From Chloroflexota bacterium (GTDB lineage Bacteria; Chloroflexota; Anaerolineae; Anaerolineales; Villigracilaceae), in assembly GCA_019873655.1 (NCBI GenBank), contig JAIOAU010000023.1:1-41350 (forward strand): DNA of 41,350 nt, written 5' to 3'. The first letter of the stretch is position 1, and each line of letters starts with the position of its first letter. The notes beneath the pieces were generated by a model. That model ran no database searches. It was not told the origin of the DNA and saw nothing but the letters and a program-made list of their open reading frames with translations. The position numbers and the translations under genes are program-made. Of the stretch, positions 33,544 through 40,789 are shown one piece after another.

Positions 33544-34460
33544 CGTTCCGTCCCCACCTGAGCGGCGATGACATACGGCGGCCGGTCCATGATGCGGTCG
33601 AACATGCGCGCCAGGTACTCGCCGAAGATGCCGAGGGCGAACAATTGCGTCCCGCCGAAGATGGAGATGATCGAGGCCAGGAAGGGGAACCCGGGCAGGC
33701 TGCCGGCGGTGAAGTAAATCGCCATCACATACATCAGCACGGCCAGGCCGAAGAGGGTCATGAAAAACCCCAGCCAGGAGGCAAAGCGCAGCGGGGCGGT
33801 GCTGAAGCCGGTCAGAATCAGAATCGCGGCCTTGACCAGCGCGCCGAAGCGGTAGTTCGAGGGCCGTTCGGCGGCTTCGATATCCACCTGCACCGAGGTG
33901 AAGCGGCTGGTGCCCCAGGAGAGGAGCACGTCCAGGGTCAGCGAAGGGCTGCGGAAGTTGACAAAGGCCTCGCGCAACGAGGTGCGGAAGGCGCGAAAGG
34001 CGGAGATGTTGCGCACCGAGGGCACGCCCATCACCCACGCCAGGATGATCTTGATGGCGCGCGTCATCCAGTTGCGCCACCAGGCCTGCGGCAGTTTCTT
34101 CGGCGCGCCGTAGACCACGTCGAAGCCGCGCTCCAGTTCGGCCAGCAGAGTCGGCAGCGCCTCCGGCGGGTGCTGGAGGTCGTCGTCCATGGTGACGCAG
34201 ATCTCGTAGCGGGCGGCGCGCACGCCGCACAGGGTGGCGTTGTGCTGGCCGTAATTGCGCATCAGACGGATGCCGCGCACCCACGGGTACCTTTCGGCCA
34301 GCCCGCAGATGACGGCCCAACTGTCATCCGGGCTGTCGTCGTTGACCAGGATGACCTCGTACTTCTCGGCTAAGGTCGGCAATACCTTCGCCAGCCGTTC
34401 CACCAGAAGCGGCAAGGTTTCCTGACCGCGATAGACGGGAATGACCACCGAACAGTTCAT
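33540..34460 (-). CDS. GT2 glycosyltransferase, polyprenyl-phosphate type with two membrane helices
   Basis: 306 residues. The GT-A domain has CSVVIPVYRGQETLPLLVERL, EVILVNDDSPDDSW and VTMDDDLQHPPEALP, where the DDD triplet binds the metal and nucleotide. Two C-terminal helices follow (about 232-256 and 264-288: SWLGFFMTLFGLAVLMYVMA and FLASIISIFGGTQLFALGIF), as in ArnC/GtrB-like enzymes that load a sugar onto undecaprenyl phosphate. It is the first gene of the dTDP-sugar operon and may transfer the amino sugar. Its ATG is 7 nt after a TAAAAT -10 box with no Shine-Dalgarno sequence. Confidence 0.92.
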   Translation of the reverse strand: MNCSVVIPVYRGQETLPLLVERLAKVLPTLAEKYEVILVNDDSPDDSWAVICGLAERYPWVRGIRLMRNYGQHNATLCGVRAARYEICVTMDDDLQHPPEALPTLLAELERGFDVVYGAPKKLPQAWWRNWMTRAIKIILAWVMGVPSVRNISAFRAFRTSLREAFVNFRSPSLTLDVLLSWGTSRFTSVQVDIEAAERPSNYRFGALVKAAILILTGFSTAPLRFASWLGFFMTLFGLAVLMYVMAIYFTAGSLPGFPFLASIISIFGGTQLFALGIFGEYLARMFDRIMDRPPYVIAAQVGTER

Positions 34461-34467
34461 CGGCGCA

Positions 34468-34473
34468 ATTTTA
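34468..34473 (-). promoter_or_regulatory. Leaderless promoter -10 box of the dTDP-sugar operon
   Basis: TAAAAT on the minus strand, exactly 7 nt before the GT2 ATG at 34460, in the 27-nt gap after glpD. No clear -35. Confidence 0.55.
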
Positions 34474-34487
34474 CTCCAGAGCGGCGC

Positions 34488-36029
34488 TCACAAGCGGACC
34501 CCGTGGCTGTCCGCCAGGATTTGGGCGAGGCGCGTCACTTCGGCCTCTCTGCGCGCCGCGTCCCAGCCGAGGGCCTCGCCCAGCCAGGCGGCGAATTGCT
34601 CCACCCGCTCTCGGGTCAGTTGTCCCAGATAGGCCAGCAGGGTGCGGCGCAGGAGGAGGTCGTCCAGGTGGACGATTTTCTCGCGCTGCGCCATCGCATG
34701 GATTTCCTCGCGGGTGTAATCGGGCGTGGTCTTGAGCGCCGCGGCGTTGGCGCCGGCCCCGATGGGCAGGGACCTGGTGTCGGCGCGGCGCGTCCGCCCC
34801 AGGAGCGCCAGGACGCGGTCGGTCGCCTGCTCGGAGAAGGCGCGGAACGAGGTCCATTTGCCGCCCACCAGCGAAAGGACGGGAATCCCATTCAGGGTGT
34901 CTTCGCGGATGTGATGATCGCGGGTGATCTGGCCGGTCGTCTTGGCCGAGCCGGTGTAGGCCAGCGGACGGACGCCGGAGAAGCGGAAGACGATCTGCTC
35001 GCGGCGGACGGGGATGTCGGGGAAGACGCGCCCGACCATCTCCAGGAAGTATTCCTCCTCTTCTGGGGTGCAGCGCGCCGAATCGGGGTCTTCGATGGGC
35101 AGGTCGGAGGTGCCGATCATGACCTTGTCGAAGAGCGGGAAGATGAGCACGATGCGGCCGTCCTTGTTCTCGAAGAAGAACTCGTGGTCGCCGATGGCGG
35201 CGCGGAGTTCGGGGTTGTCGAGGACGAGGTGCGAGCCTTTGGTCGGGCCGAGGTAGCGCGTCGGCAGGCCAAGGGCGCGGTTGACGCGGTCAATCCAGGG
35301 GCCGGCGGCGTTGATGACGATTTTGGGTCGAAGGTTGAAAGTCGAGCCGGTCAGTTCATCTTGCAGGGTAATCGTCTCCCCCTCAACACCGAGGAGCGAA
35401 ACATAGTTGAGAGCGCGGGCGTGCGGCCCTTCGGCCTCGGCGTCCAGGACGAGTTCGAGGGCGAGGCGCTCCGGCGAGAGCAGCAGGCCGTCGTAGTAGG
35501 TGGCGGCGTAGCGGATGCGCGGGTTCAGGCGGGGGAAGCGCTGCAACGCCTTCTGGCGCGACTCGAAGACGTGGCGCGGCACGACGCGGTTCTTGCCGGT
35601 GTAGGCATCGTAGAGCATCAGGCCGAGTTTGATGACCAGCGCGCCGCGCTCGGCGGGTTTTTCCAGCAGGCCGAGGAATTTGAGCGGGGCGTTGAGCAGG
35701 CCGGAGAAAATCTTGAAGATGGGGATGGTGGTCGGCAGCGGCTTGACCAGGGTCGGGGCGTTCTGGATGAGGCGGTTGCGCTCCTGGACGGCCTCGCGGA
35801 CGAGGCGGAACTCGCCGTTCTCCAGGTAGCGGATGCCGCCGTGCGCCATGCGCGAGGAGGCGGCGGAAGCGCCAGCGCAGAAGTCGCCGCGGTCGATGAG
35901 CAGCGCGTCCACGCCGTTGAGCGCCAGGTCGCGGAACACGCCGATGCCGTTGATGCCCGCCCCGACGATGAGGACGGAGATGTCAGGATGCTTCTGGAGG
36001 TGGGTGAAAATGTTTTGTCTGGAAGTCAT
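34488..36029 (-). CDS. glpD: Glycerol-3-phosphate dehydrogenase, FAD-dependent
   Basis: 513 residues. The FAD-binding dinucleotide motif is VLIVGAGINGIGVFRDLALNG, followed by SAASSRMAHGGIRYLE, the family signature. The substrate domain has INAAGPWIDRVN, GSHLVLDN and FRFSGVRPLAY. The C-terminal helical cap runs to the end. It oxidises glycerol-3-phosphate to dihydroxyacetone phosphate at the membrane and passes electrons to quinone. It lies downstream of glpK across a 166-nt gap filled by 15-mer arrays. Confidence 0.96.
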   Translation of the reverse strand: MTSRQNIFTHLQKHPDISVLIVGAGINGIGVFRDLALNGVDALLIDRGDFCAGASAASSRMAHGGIRYLENGEFRLVREAVQERNRLIQNAPTLVKPLPTTIPIFKIFSGLLNAPLKFLGLLEKPAERGALVIKLGLMLYDAYTGKNRVVPRHVFESRQKALQRFPRLNPRIRYAATYYDGLLLSPERLALELVLDAEAEGPHARALNYVSLLGVEGETITLQDELTGSTFNLRPKIVINAAGPWIDRVNRALGLPTRYLGPTKGSHLVLDNPELRAAIGDHEFFFENKDGRIVLIFPLFDKVMIGTSDLPIEDPDSARCTPEEEEYFLEMVGRVFPDIPVRREQIVFRFSGVRPLAYTGSAKTTGQITRDHHIREDTLNGIPVLSLVGGKWTSFRAFSEQATDRVLALLGRTRRADTRSLPIGAGANAAALKTTPDYTREEIHAMAQREKIVHLDDLLLRRTLLAYLGQLTRERVEQFAAWLGEALGWDAARREAEVTRLAQILADSHGVRL

Positions 36030-36035
36030 AAGTTT

Positions 36036-36194
36036 AGTGCTCCTGTGTTGAGTGTTCCTGTGTCAAGTGTTCCCGTGTCAAGTGTTCCTGTGTCAAGTGT
36101 CATGTCCCGGATATCATTATTTAAGCAGGATGACCTCGACACATGACACCGGAAAACGTGGCACTGGAAAACATGACACCGGAAAACGTGACAC
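36036..36194. repeat. Two opposed 15-bp word arrays between glpK and glpD
   Basis: The left array has four 15-nt units (36036-36050, 36051-36065, 36066-36080, 36081-36095) of AGTGTTCCTGTGTCA type. The right array has 15-nt units at 36143-36157, 36158-36172 and 36173-36187 of ATGACACCGGAAAAC type, plus a partial unit to 36194. Read on the opposite strand the left unit is TGACACAGGAACACT, so the two arrays are inverted versions of one word around a 47-nt centre. The left end runs to within 6 nt of the glpD ATG and the right end to the glpK stop. Confidence 0.88.
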
Positions 36195-36195
36195 A

Positions 36196-37692
36196 CTACT
36201 CCACCCAGCCGAACGTGCGCGTCACGGCTTTCTTCCAGCCGGCGTAGAGGGCTTCGCGTTTGGCGGAGTCCATCTGGGGGCGCCATTCTTTGTCTTTGCC
36301 CCAGTTGGCGCGCAGTTCGTCGTAGTCCTTCCAGAAGCCGACCGCCAGCCCGGCCGCGTAGGCCGCGCCGAGGGCGGTCGTCTCGGCCACCTTCGGGCGG
36401 ATGACCGGCACGCCGAGAATATCGGCCTGGAATTGCATCAGCAGTTCGTTGAAGACCATCCCGCCGTCCACCTTGAGGGCGGTCAATTGGACGCCGGAGT
36501 CCTTTTCCATCGCGTCCAGCACTTCGCGGGTCTGGTAGGCGGTGGCCTCCAGCGCGGCGCGGGCGATGTGACCTTTGTTGACGTAGCGCGTCAGCCCGAC
36601 GATGACGCCGCGGGCGTCCGAGCGCCAGTAGGGGGCGAAGAGGCCGCTGAAAGCCGGGACGAAGTAGATGCCGCCGTTGTCTTCCACCGTGCGCGCCAGG
36701 TCTTCCACCTCGGCAGATTTCGAGATGAGGCCGAGGTTGTCGCGCAGCCACTGGACGAGCGCGCCGGTGATGGCAATCGAGCCTTCCAGCGCGTAGACGG
36801 CGGGCTGGCTGCCGATTTTGTAGCCGAGCGTGGTCAAGAGGCCCGAGGTCGATGGGACGGGCGTCACGCCGGTGTTGAGGAGCATGAAACAGCCCGTGCC
36901 GTAGGTGTTCTTGGCCTCGCCGGGCGAGAAGCAGGTCTGGCCGAAGAGCGCCGCCTGCTGGTCGCCCAGGTCGCCGCAGACGGGGACGCCGCGCAGGGGC
37001 GACTCATCAGTCGTCCCCACATGCCCGTAGATTTCCGAGGAAGAGCGAATCTCTGGCAGCATGGCGCGCGGGATGCCGAGCAGGGCGAGGATGTCCGTGT
37101 CCCAGTCGAGGGTGTGCAGGTTCATCAGCAGGGTGCGGCTGGCGTTGGTGACGTCGGTGACGTGCGCGCCGGTCAGGTTCCAGATGAGCCAGGTATCCAT
37201 GTTGCCGAAGAGGAGTTCGCCCGCCTCGGCCTTTGCCCGCGCCCCGGGGACGTTGTCGAGAATCCACTTGATTTTCGGGCCGGAGAAGTAGGTCGCCAGC
37301 GGCAGGCCAGTCTTTGCCCGGAACCTGTCCTGTCCGCCCTCCTTCGCCAACTCATTGCAAATACCGTCCGTGCGCGTGTCCTGCCAGACGATGGCGTTGT
37401 AGATGGGCTGGCCGGTCGCCCGCTCCCAGACGACGGTCGTCTCGCGCTGGTTGGTGATGCCAATCGCATTGACGATTGACGATTGGCGATTGGCGATTTT
37501 CGCAACCGCAGCGTTGACCACCTCCTGGGTGTTGCGCCAGATTTCGAGCGGGTCGTGCTCCACCCAGCCGGGGCGGGGGTAGATTTGGCGGTGTTCCTTT
37601 TGAGCAAGGGCAACCACGTTCCCGCCGTGGTCGAAGAGGATGCAACGGGTGCTGGTGGTGCCCTGGTCAATGGCGGCGATATACTCTGGCAT
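36196..37692 (-). CDS. glpK: Glycerol kinase
   Basis: 498 residues, FGGY kinase. The start has [18 protein letters not shown] (ATP phosphate loop). [51 protein letters not shown] and the C-terminal [17 protein letters not shown] are all present. The enzyme phosphorylates glycerol for GlpD. Residues 65-76 ([12 protein letters not shown]) are encoded by an in-frame heptanucleotide repeat that is not part of the family consensus; the reading frame is intact. AAGGAGACCC precedes the ATG. Confidence 0.97.
   Translation of the reverse strand: MPEYIAAIDQGTTSTRCILFDHGGNVVALAQKEHRQIYPRPGWVEHDPLEIWRNTQEVVNAAVAKIANRQSSIVNAIGITNQRETTVVWERATGQPIYNAIVWQDTRTDGICNELAKEGGQDRFRAKTGLPLATYFSGPKIKWILDNVPGARAKAEAGELLFGNMDTWLIWNLTGAHVTDVTNASRTLLMNLHTLDWDTDILALLGIPRAMLPEIRSSSEIYGHVGTTDESPLRGVPVCGDLGDQQAALFGQTCFSPGEAKNTYGTGCFMLLNTGVTPVPSTSGLLTTLGYKIGSQPAVYALEGSIAITGALVQWLRDNLGLISKSAEVEDLARTVEDNGGIYFVPAFSGLFAPYWRSDARGVIVGLTRYVNKGHIARAALEATAYQTREVLDAMEKDSGVQLTALKVDGGMVFNELLMQFQADILGVPVIRPKVAETTALGAAYAAGLAVGFWKDYDELRANWGKDKEWRPQMDSAKREALYAGWKKAVTRTFGWVE
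37471..37498. repeat. Heptanucleotide array inside glpK
   Basis: Four perfect 7-mers in a row: GACGATT (37471), GACGATT (37478), GGCGATT (37485) and GGCGATT (37492). A looser match reaches left to 37466. The array is open in the glpK frame and adds Asn/Gln/Ser/Ile residues just before the conserved [10 protein letters not shown] block. Confidence 0.88.
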
Positions 37693-37706
37693 AGGGTCTC
37701 CTTTTC

Positions 37707-37769
37707 AACACAAAGGTCTCAAAGATGGACACAAAGTGTCTTTGTGTATCCTTTGTGTCCGTTGTGTTT
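37707..37769. repeat. CACAAAG word quasi-palindrome between fmt and glpK
   Basis: The core ACACAAAG-TGT-CTTTGTGT (37729-37747) is a perfect 8-bp hairpin. It is flanked by further copies of the word (AACACAAAGG at 37707, CCTTTGTGT and GTTGTGTT toward 37769). The fmt stop codon TAA (37768-37770) lies in the right end. Confidence 0.8.
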
Positions 37770-38703
37770 AAACCCAGTCTCTCGCTCCGGCCAGGAAGGC
37801 TTTGCCGGGCATGGGCTTTTTGCCCGCCGGCTGGACTTCCTCGAGGAGGAGAATCCCCTCCCCGCAGCCGAGGGCGGGGCGTCCCTCGACCGTCAGCCTG
37901 CGACCCGCGCCCGGACTTTTTTCTTCGCCGACGCGGGCGCGCAGGACCTTGAGCGGCGCGCCGCGCCACTCGAAGTACGCGCCCGGCCAGGGGTTCATCG
38001 CCCGCACGCGCCGTTCCAGCGCCGCGGCCGGTTGACTGAAATCCAGCAGGCCGTCTTCTTTCTTCAGCATCGGGGCGTAGGTGACGCCCTCCTCGGGCTG
38101 GGGCCGGGGGACGATTTCGCCGCTCAGGTAGCGCGGCAGGGTTTCGAGCAGCAGGTCCGCGCCCAGGCGGGCGAGTTTCTCGAAGAGCGAGCCGCCGGTT
38201 TCATCGGGCGCAATCGGCAGGGCGCGCTGGGCGAGAATCGGGCCGGTGTCCACCCCGGCGTCCATCTTCATGATGGTGACGCCGGTTTCCTTGTCCCCGG
38301 CCAGGATGGCGGCCTGGATGGGGGCCGCGCCGCGCCAGCGCGGCAGGAGCGAGGCGTGGACGTTGACGCACCCGAAGCGCGGCAGGTCGAGCACGTCCGG
38401 GCGCAGAATCTGCCCGAAGGCGGCCACCACGATCAGGTCGGGGGCCCAGGCGCGCAGTTGCTCCATCGCCTCGGGCTGGCGCAGTTTCTCCGGCTGGATG
38501 ACGGGCAATCCGAGGCGCAGAGCCGCCTCCTTGACGGCGGGCGGCTTGAGGGTCCCGCCGCGCCCGGCCGGACGGTCGGGCTGGGTGACGACGCCGACGA
38601 CTGTGTAGGGGCGGGGTTCAACCCTGCCCAAGGCCAGCGCCTCCAGCGTCGGGACGGCGAAGTCCGGCGACCCCATGAAGACGATGCGGACGTTCTCTTC
38701 CAC
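37768..38703 (-). CDS. fmt: Methionyl-tRNA formyltransferase
   Basis: 311 residues. The formyltransferase core has RIVFMGSPDFAVPTLEAL, FGCVNVHASLLPRWRGAAPI (catalytic Asn/His) and GVTIMKMDAGVDTGPIL with the catalytic Asp. The C-terminal OB-like domain has RAMNPWPGAYFEW. It formylates initiator Met-tRNA using 10-formyl-tetrahydrofolate. The start is GTG at 38703 with no Shine-Dalgarno sequence, 7 nt after TAGAAT, so the mRNA is probably leaderless. The stop lies in an intergenic repeat. Confidence 0.96.
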   Translation of the reverse strand: MEENVRIVFMGSPDFAVPTLEALALGRVEPRPYTVVGVVTQPDRPAGRGGTLKPPAVKEAALRLGLPVIQPEKLRQPEAMEQLRAWAPDLIVVAAFGQILRPDVLDLPRFGCVNVHASLLPRWRGAAPIQAAILAGDKETGVTIMKMDAGVDTGPILAQRALPIAPDETGGSLFEKLARLGADLLLETLPRYLSGEIVPRPQPEEGVTYAPMLKKEDGLLDFSQPAAALERRVRAMNPWPGAYFEWRGAPLKVLRARVGEEKSPGAGRRLTVEGRPALGCGEGILLLEEVQPAGKKPMPGKAFLAGARDWV

Positions 38704-38710
38704 GGGAGCG

Positions 38711-38716
38711 ATTCTA
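38711..38716 (-). promoter_or_regulatory. Leaderless promoter -10 box of fmt
   Basis: TAGAAT on the minus strand, exactly 7 nt before the GTG start at 38703. The spacer CGCTCCC closely matches CGCTCCG at 17643. Confidence 0.55.
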
Positions 38717-38738
38717 GCACATAGTACTATAGTGTGCT
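38716..38738. promoter_or_regulatory. Palindrome between divergent promoters, possible operator
   Basis: AGCAC, then the perfect palindrome ATAGTACTAT (38721-38730), then AGTGTGCT form an imperfect inverted repeat. It lies between the fmt -10 box and the promoter of the Tic20-like gene. It could be a regulator site. Confidence 0.35.
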
Positions 38739-38748
38739 TACAAATCGG

Positions 38749-38777
38749 TTGCTTTTTGTCCAGTTTCGTTGTACAAT
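38749..38777 (+). promoter_or_regulatory. Promoter of the Tic20/DUF4870-like gene
   Basis: TTGCTT (38749-38754), a 17-nt spacer, then TACAAT (38772-38777). The predicted leader is about 40 nt and carries AGGAGG before the ATG. Confidence 0.6.
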
Positions 38778-38822
38778 TGCCACATCGAAAGAAATCTATC
38801 CATTCGCTTCGAGGAGGAAAAA

Positions 38823-39155
38823 ATGGCTGAACAACCTGTCAGTGTGGAGATCACCAGCGACGATAAGTTATGGTCGCTTCTGGGCTACATCTTCTCGCCT
38901 CTGATTCCGCTCATCATGCTCCTGATGGAGGAAAAGAAGAAACGTCCTTTCATCAAGTTCCATGCGGTCCAGGCGCTGGTATTGGGCGTCATTCAGGTCA
39001 TTCTTTACATCGTGCTCGGTTGGCTCATCATTGGTTTTTGCCTGGGTCTGCTGGTCTTTGCCTACATGATCTACGTCGGAATCAAGGCTTATCAAGGCGA
39101 GTACACCACCGTCCCGGTGGTCACCGATTTCATCAAGAAACAGGGCTGGGTGTAA
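38823..39155 (+). CDS. Tic20/DUF4870-like small membrane protein
   Basis: 110 residues. DDKLWSLLGYIFSPLIPLIMLL is followed by a charged loop KKKRPFIKFHAVQALVLGVIQ, then two further helices. The pattern F-I-K-F-H-A-x-Q-A is the DUF4870/Tic20-like signature. The function of the bacterial family is unknown. AGGAGG precedes the ATG at 38823. It ends 25 nt before a strong intrinsic terminator and is a single-gene unit. Confidence 0.85.
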   Translation: MAEQPVSVEITSDDKLWSLLGYIFSPLIPLIMLLMEEKKKRPFIKFHAVQALVLGVIQVILYIVLGWLIIGFCLGLLVFAYMIYVGIKAYQGEYTTVPVVTDFIKKQGWV

Positions 39156-39180
39156 ACGTCTTCTGCGGTTTGTTCTTGAA

Positions 39181-39207
39181 AGAGTCTGCCAAGCAGACTC
39201 TTTTTTA
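39181..39207 (+). terminator. Intrinsic terminator
   Basis: AGAGTCTGC-CAA-GCAGACTCT (39181-39201), a perfect 9-bp stem, followed by TTTTTATT. Confidence 0.92.
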
Positions 39208-39288
39208 TTCTCCAACTTTTTGCGGCGTCAGACGTAGATTGTGATAGACTTATTCATTGTCCTTGATTCCGCCTGCTAAGGAGAAAAA

Positions 39289-39774
39289 ATGCCCGCGAGA
39301 AAATCCGTCCAGCCTGAAAAAGAAGAAGCAATTGCGCCTCCCGCGCCGGTTGAACCTCAGCCCGTCGAACCACCTCCTCCTGCGTTCGCACCAAGTTCTG
39401 TATCTCCTGTCCCCGACAAACCGGGGATGGTGCAGGCGATTGCCGTCATGACCCTCATCAACGGAATCTTGAACATCCTGTGGGGGTTGGGAATCACCGG
39501 AAGCGTCGTCGTGAGCACCTGGGGCTTTGGTCTGCTCTGTTCACCGGTCACGATTCTGCCGCTCGTTCTGGGCATTTTCGAGATTCTCTACGCCGCCAAA
39601 TTGCTCTCGACCCCGCCTCAACCGGTCCAGCCTTCGCAGACGATTGCCATCCTGGAGATTTGCTGCATCCTGCTTGGGAATCTCGTCTCGCTGGTGGTCG
39701 GCATCCTGGCGCTCGTGTTCTACTCGGACCCGCAGGTGAAAGCCTACTTCCAGCGCATCAACGGACAGGGATAA
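39289..39774 (+). CDS. Membrane protein with proline-rich N-terminus, unknown function
   Basis: 161 residues. The first ~45 residues are Pro/Glu-rich (PPAPVEPQPVEPPPPAF) and likely disordered. After PDKPGMVQAIAVMTLINGIL come about three hydrophobic helices (to FGLLCSPVTILPLVLGIFEIL and EICCILLGNLVSLVVGILALV), and the protein ends SDPQVKAYFQRINGQG. I do not recognise a named family, although such proteins are common in this kind of genome. AAGGAG precedes the ATG. It lies between two Tic20-like genes. Confidence 0.8.
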   Translation: MPARKSVQPEKEEAIAPPAPVEPQPVEPPPPAFAPSSVSPVPDKPGMVQAIAVMTLINGILNILWGLGITGSVVVSTWGFGLLCSPVTILPLVLGIFEILYAAKLLSTPPQPVQPSQTIAILEICCILLGNLVSLVVGILALVFYSDPQVKAYFQRINGQG

Positions 39775-39849
39775 GTCCTTCCCCCGGCTGCTTGGCGGCG
39801 TTTTTGCGCCCCTCGACCAGCCGCATCCTTCGTTCTCAAGGAGACGCTC

Positions 39850-40344
39850 ATGTCTGCTGCAGAAAAAGTCGATTCCTCCTCTGAAACCGTCGAAGCCGCG
39901 TCCGCTGGCTCTTTGCCGCCCTCCCAGCAACTTGGGGCGGGCGAGGAACGCACCTGGAGCATGCTGGCTCATCTGAGCGTGTTGCTCAACCTGGTGACCG
40001 GCTTTGCCGGCGTAATTGCGGCCTTCGTCATTTACCTGGTCTATAAAGATCGCTCGCGGGTGGTGGCCTATCACGCCTTGCAATCCACCATCTTGCAGGC
40101 CATTTGCTGGTTCGGCGGCGGGGTGCTCATCGGCCTGATGTGGACGGTCGTGGGCATTCTCTCTGCCATTCTGATCGGCATTGTGCTGATTCCCTTTGCC
40201 ATCCTGCTCACCTTCGTATTCGGCCTGCTGCCGCTGGGATCTATCGTCTACGGCGTGATCGGAGCATTGCAGACCAATCAGGGCCAGGACTTCAAGTATT
40301 GGCTGGTCGGCGACTGGGTGCGCGGCACGCTGACGGGCGCTTGA
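39850..40344 (+). CDS. Tic20/DUF4870-like membrane protein
   Basis: 164 residues. A polar, Ser/Glu-rich N-terminal ~33 residues precede three helices. EERTWSMLAHLSVLLNLVTG, LVYKDRSRVVAYHALQSTIL and the final GSIVYGVIGALQTNQGQDFKYW form the DUF4870/Tic20-like pattern. The Y-H-A-x-Q motif is equivalent to F-H-A-V-Q in the 38823 gene. AAGGAG precedes the ATG. It is followed by an intrinsic terminator at 40366. The function is unknown. Confidence 0.85.
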   Translation: MSAAEKVDSSSETVEAASAGSLPPSQQLGAGEERTWSMLAHLSVLLNLVTGFAGVIAAFVIYLVYKDRSRVVAYHALQSTILQAICWFGGGVLIGLMWTVVGILSAILIGIVLIPFAILLTFVFGLLPLGSIVYGVIGALQTNQGQDFKYWLVGDWVRGTLTGA

Positions 40345-40365
40345 CCTCGTCTTGTCCCAGACAGA

Positions 40366-40395
40366 CTGGCGCGGCGACGCGCCGGTTTTCTTTTA
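40366..40395 (+). terminator. Intrinsic terminator
   Basis: CTGGCGCG-GCGA-CGCGCCGG (40366-40385), an 8-bp stem with one G-T pair, followed by TTTTCTTTTA. Confidence 0.88.
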
Positions 40396-40410
40396 TGCCA
40401 AATTTTTAAC

Positions 40411-40439
40411 TTGACTCTCGTTCCTCTTCCTTTTACAAT
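40411..40439 (+). promoter_or_regulatory. Promoter of the riboswitch-gcvH transcript
   Basis: TTGACT (40411-40416), an exact 17-nt spacer, then TACAAT (40434-40439). The predicted transcript start near 40446 is about 18 nt before aptamer 1. Confidence 0.82.
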
Positions 40440-40463
40440 GAATACGCTCTACAACCCAACGGC

Positions 40464-40722
40464 CGCAGGGAAGAGACTCCGAGCCAGGCGAGGAGCGCCG
40501 AAGGGGCAAGCCCGCAGACTGGCGAGAGCGGGCGAAACTCTCAGGCAAAAGGACCCTGCGCCGCCTTCCTCTGGAAAGTTCCCCACACGGGAACACCGAC
40601 GGGGCAAGTTTAGTCAACGAGTCAAATAGTCTGATAGTCGCGAGTCTCATAGTCTGTGAGACTGACGACTGTGAGACTAACGACTATAAGACTAGATGAA
40701 TCTCTCAGGTCTTTTACAGAGG
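40464..40722 (+). promoter_or_regulatory. Tandem glycine riboswitch
   Basis: Aptamer 1 (40464-40560) is closed by P1 CGCAGGG/CCCTGCG and holds GCCGAAGGGGCAAGCCC and ACTCTCAGGCAAAAGGAC, the glycine aptamer consensus. A 7-nt linker follows. Aptamer 2 (40568-40722) is closed by P1 CCTCTG/CAGAGG and holds ACCGACGGGGCAAG and GAATCTCTCAGGTC. Its P3 arm is greatly extended by a repeat array. The 3' strand of P1 in aptamer 2 shares bases 40720-40722 with the terminator stem, so glycine binding should favour read-through into gcvH. That is an on-switch, as is usual for gcv genes. Confidence 0.93.
40611..40694. repeat. AGTCT/CGACT word array forming the P3 arm of glycine aptamer 2
   Basis: Nested pairings: TAGTC 40611-40615 with GACTA 40690-40694, TAGTCT 40627-40632 with AGACTA 40674-40679, AGTCG 40636-40640 with CGACT 40666-40670, and AGTCTCA 40643-40649 with TGAGACT 40657-40663, closing a 7-nt loop. 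All strands are variants of one short word and its complement. Confidence 0.85.
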
Positions 40723-40750
40723 CGCATGATGGTGAATCGTGCGCCTTTTT
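40720..40750 (+). terminator. Riboswitch-controlled terminator
   Basis: Stem 40720-40730 (AGGCGCATGAT) pairs along its whole length, with one G-T pair, with 40736-40746 (ATCGTGCGCCT) over a 5-nt loop. It is followed by TTTT to 40750. Its first three bases overlap P1 of aptamer 2. Confidence 0.9.
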
Positions 40751-40789
40751 CGTTTCGCCAAAAATTTATCTCTTTCGAGGAGACCCAAA

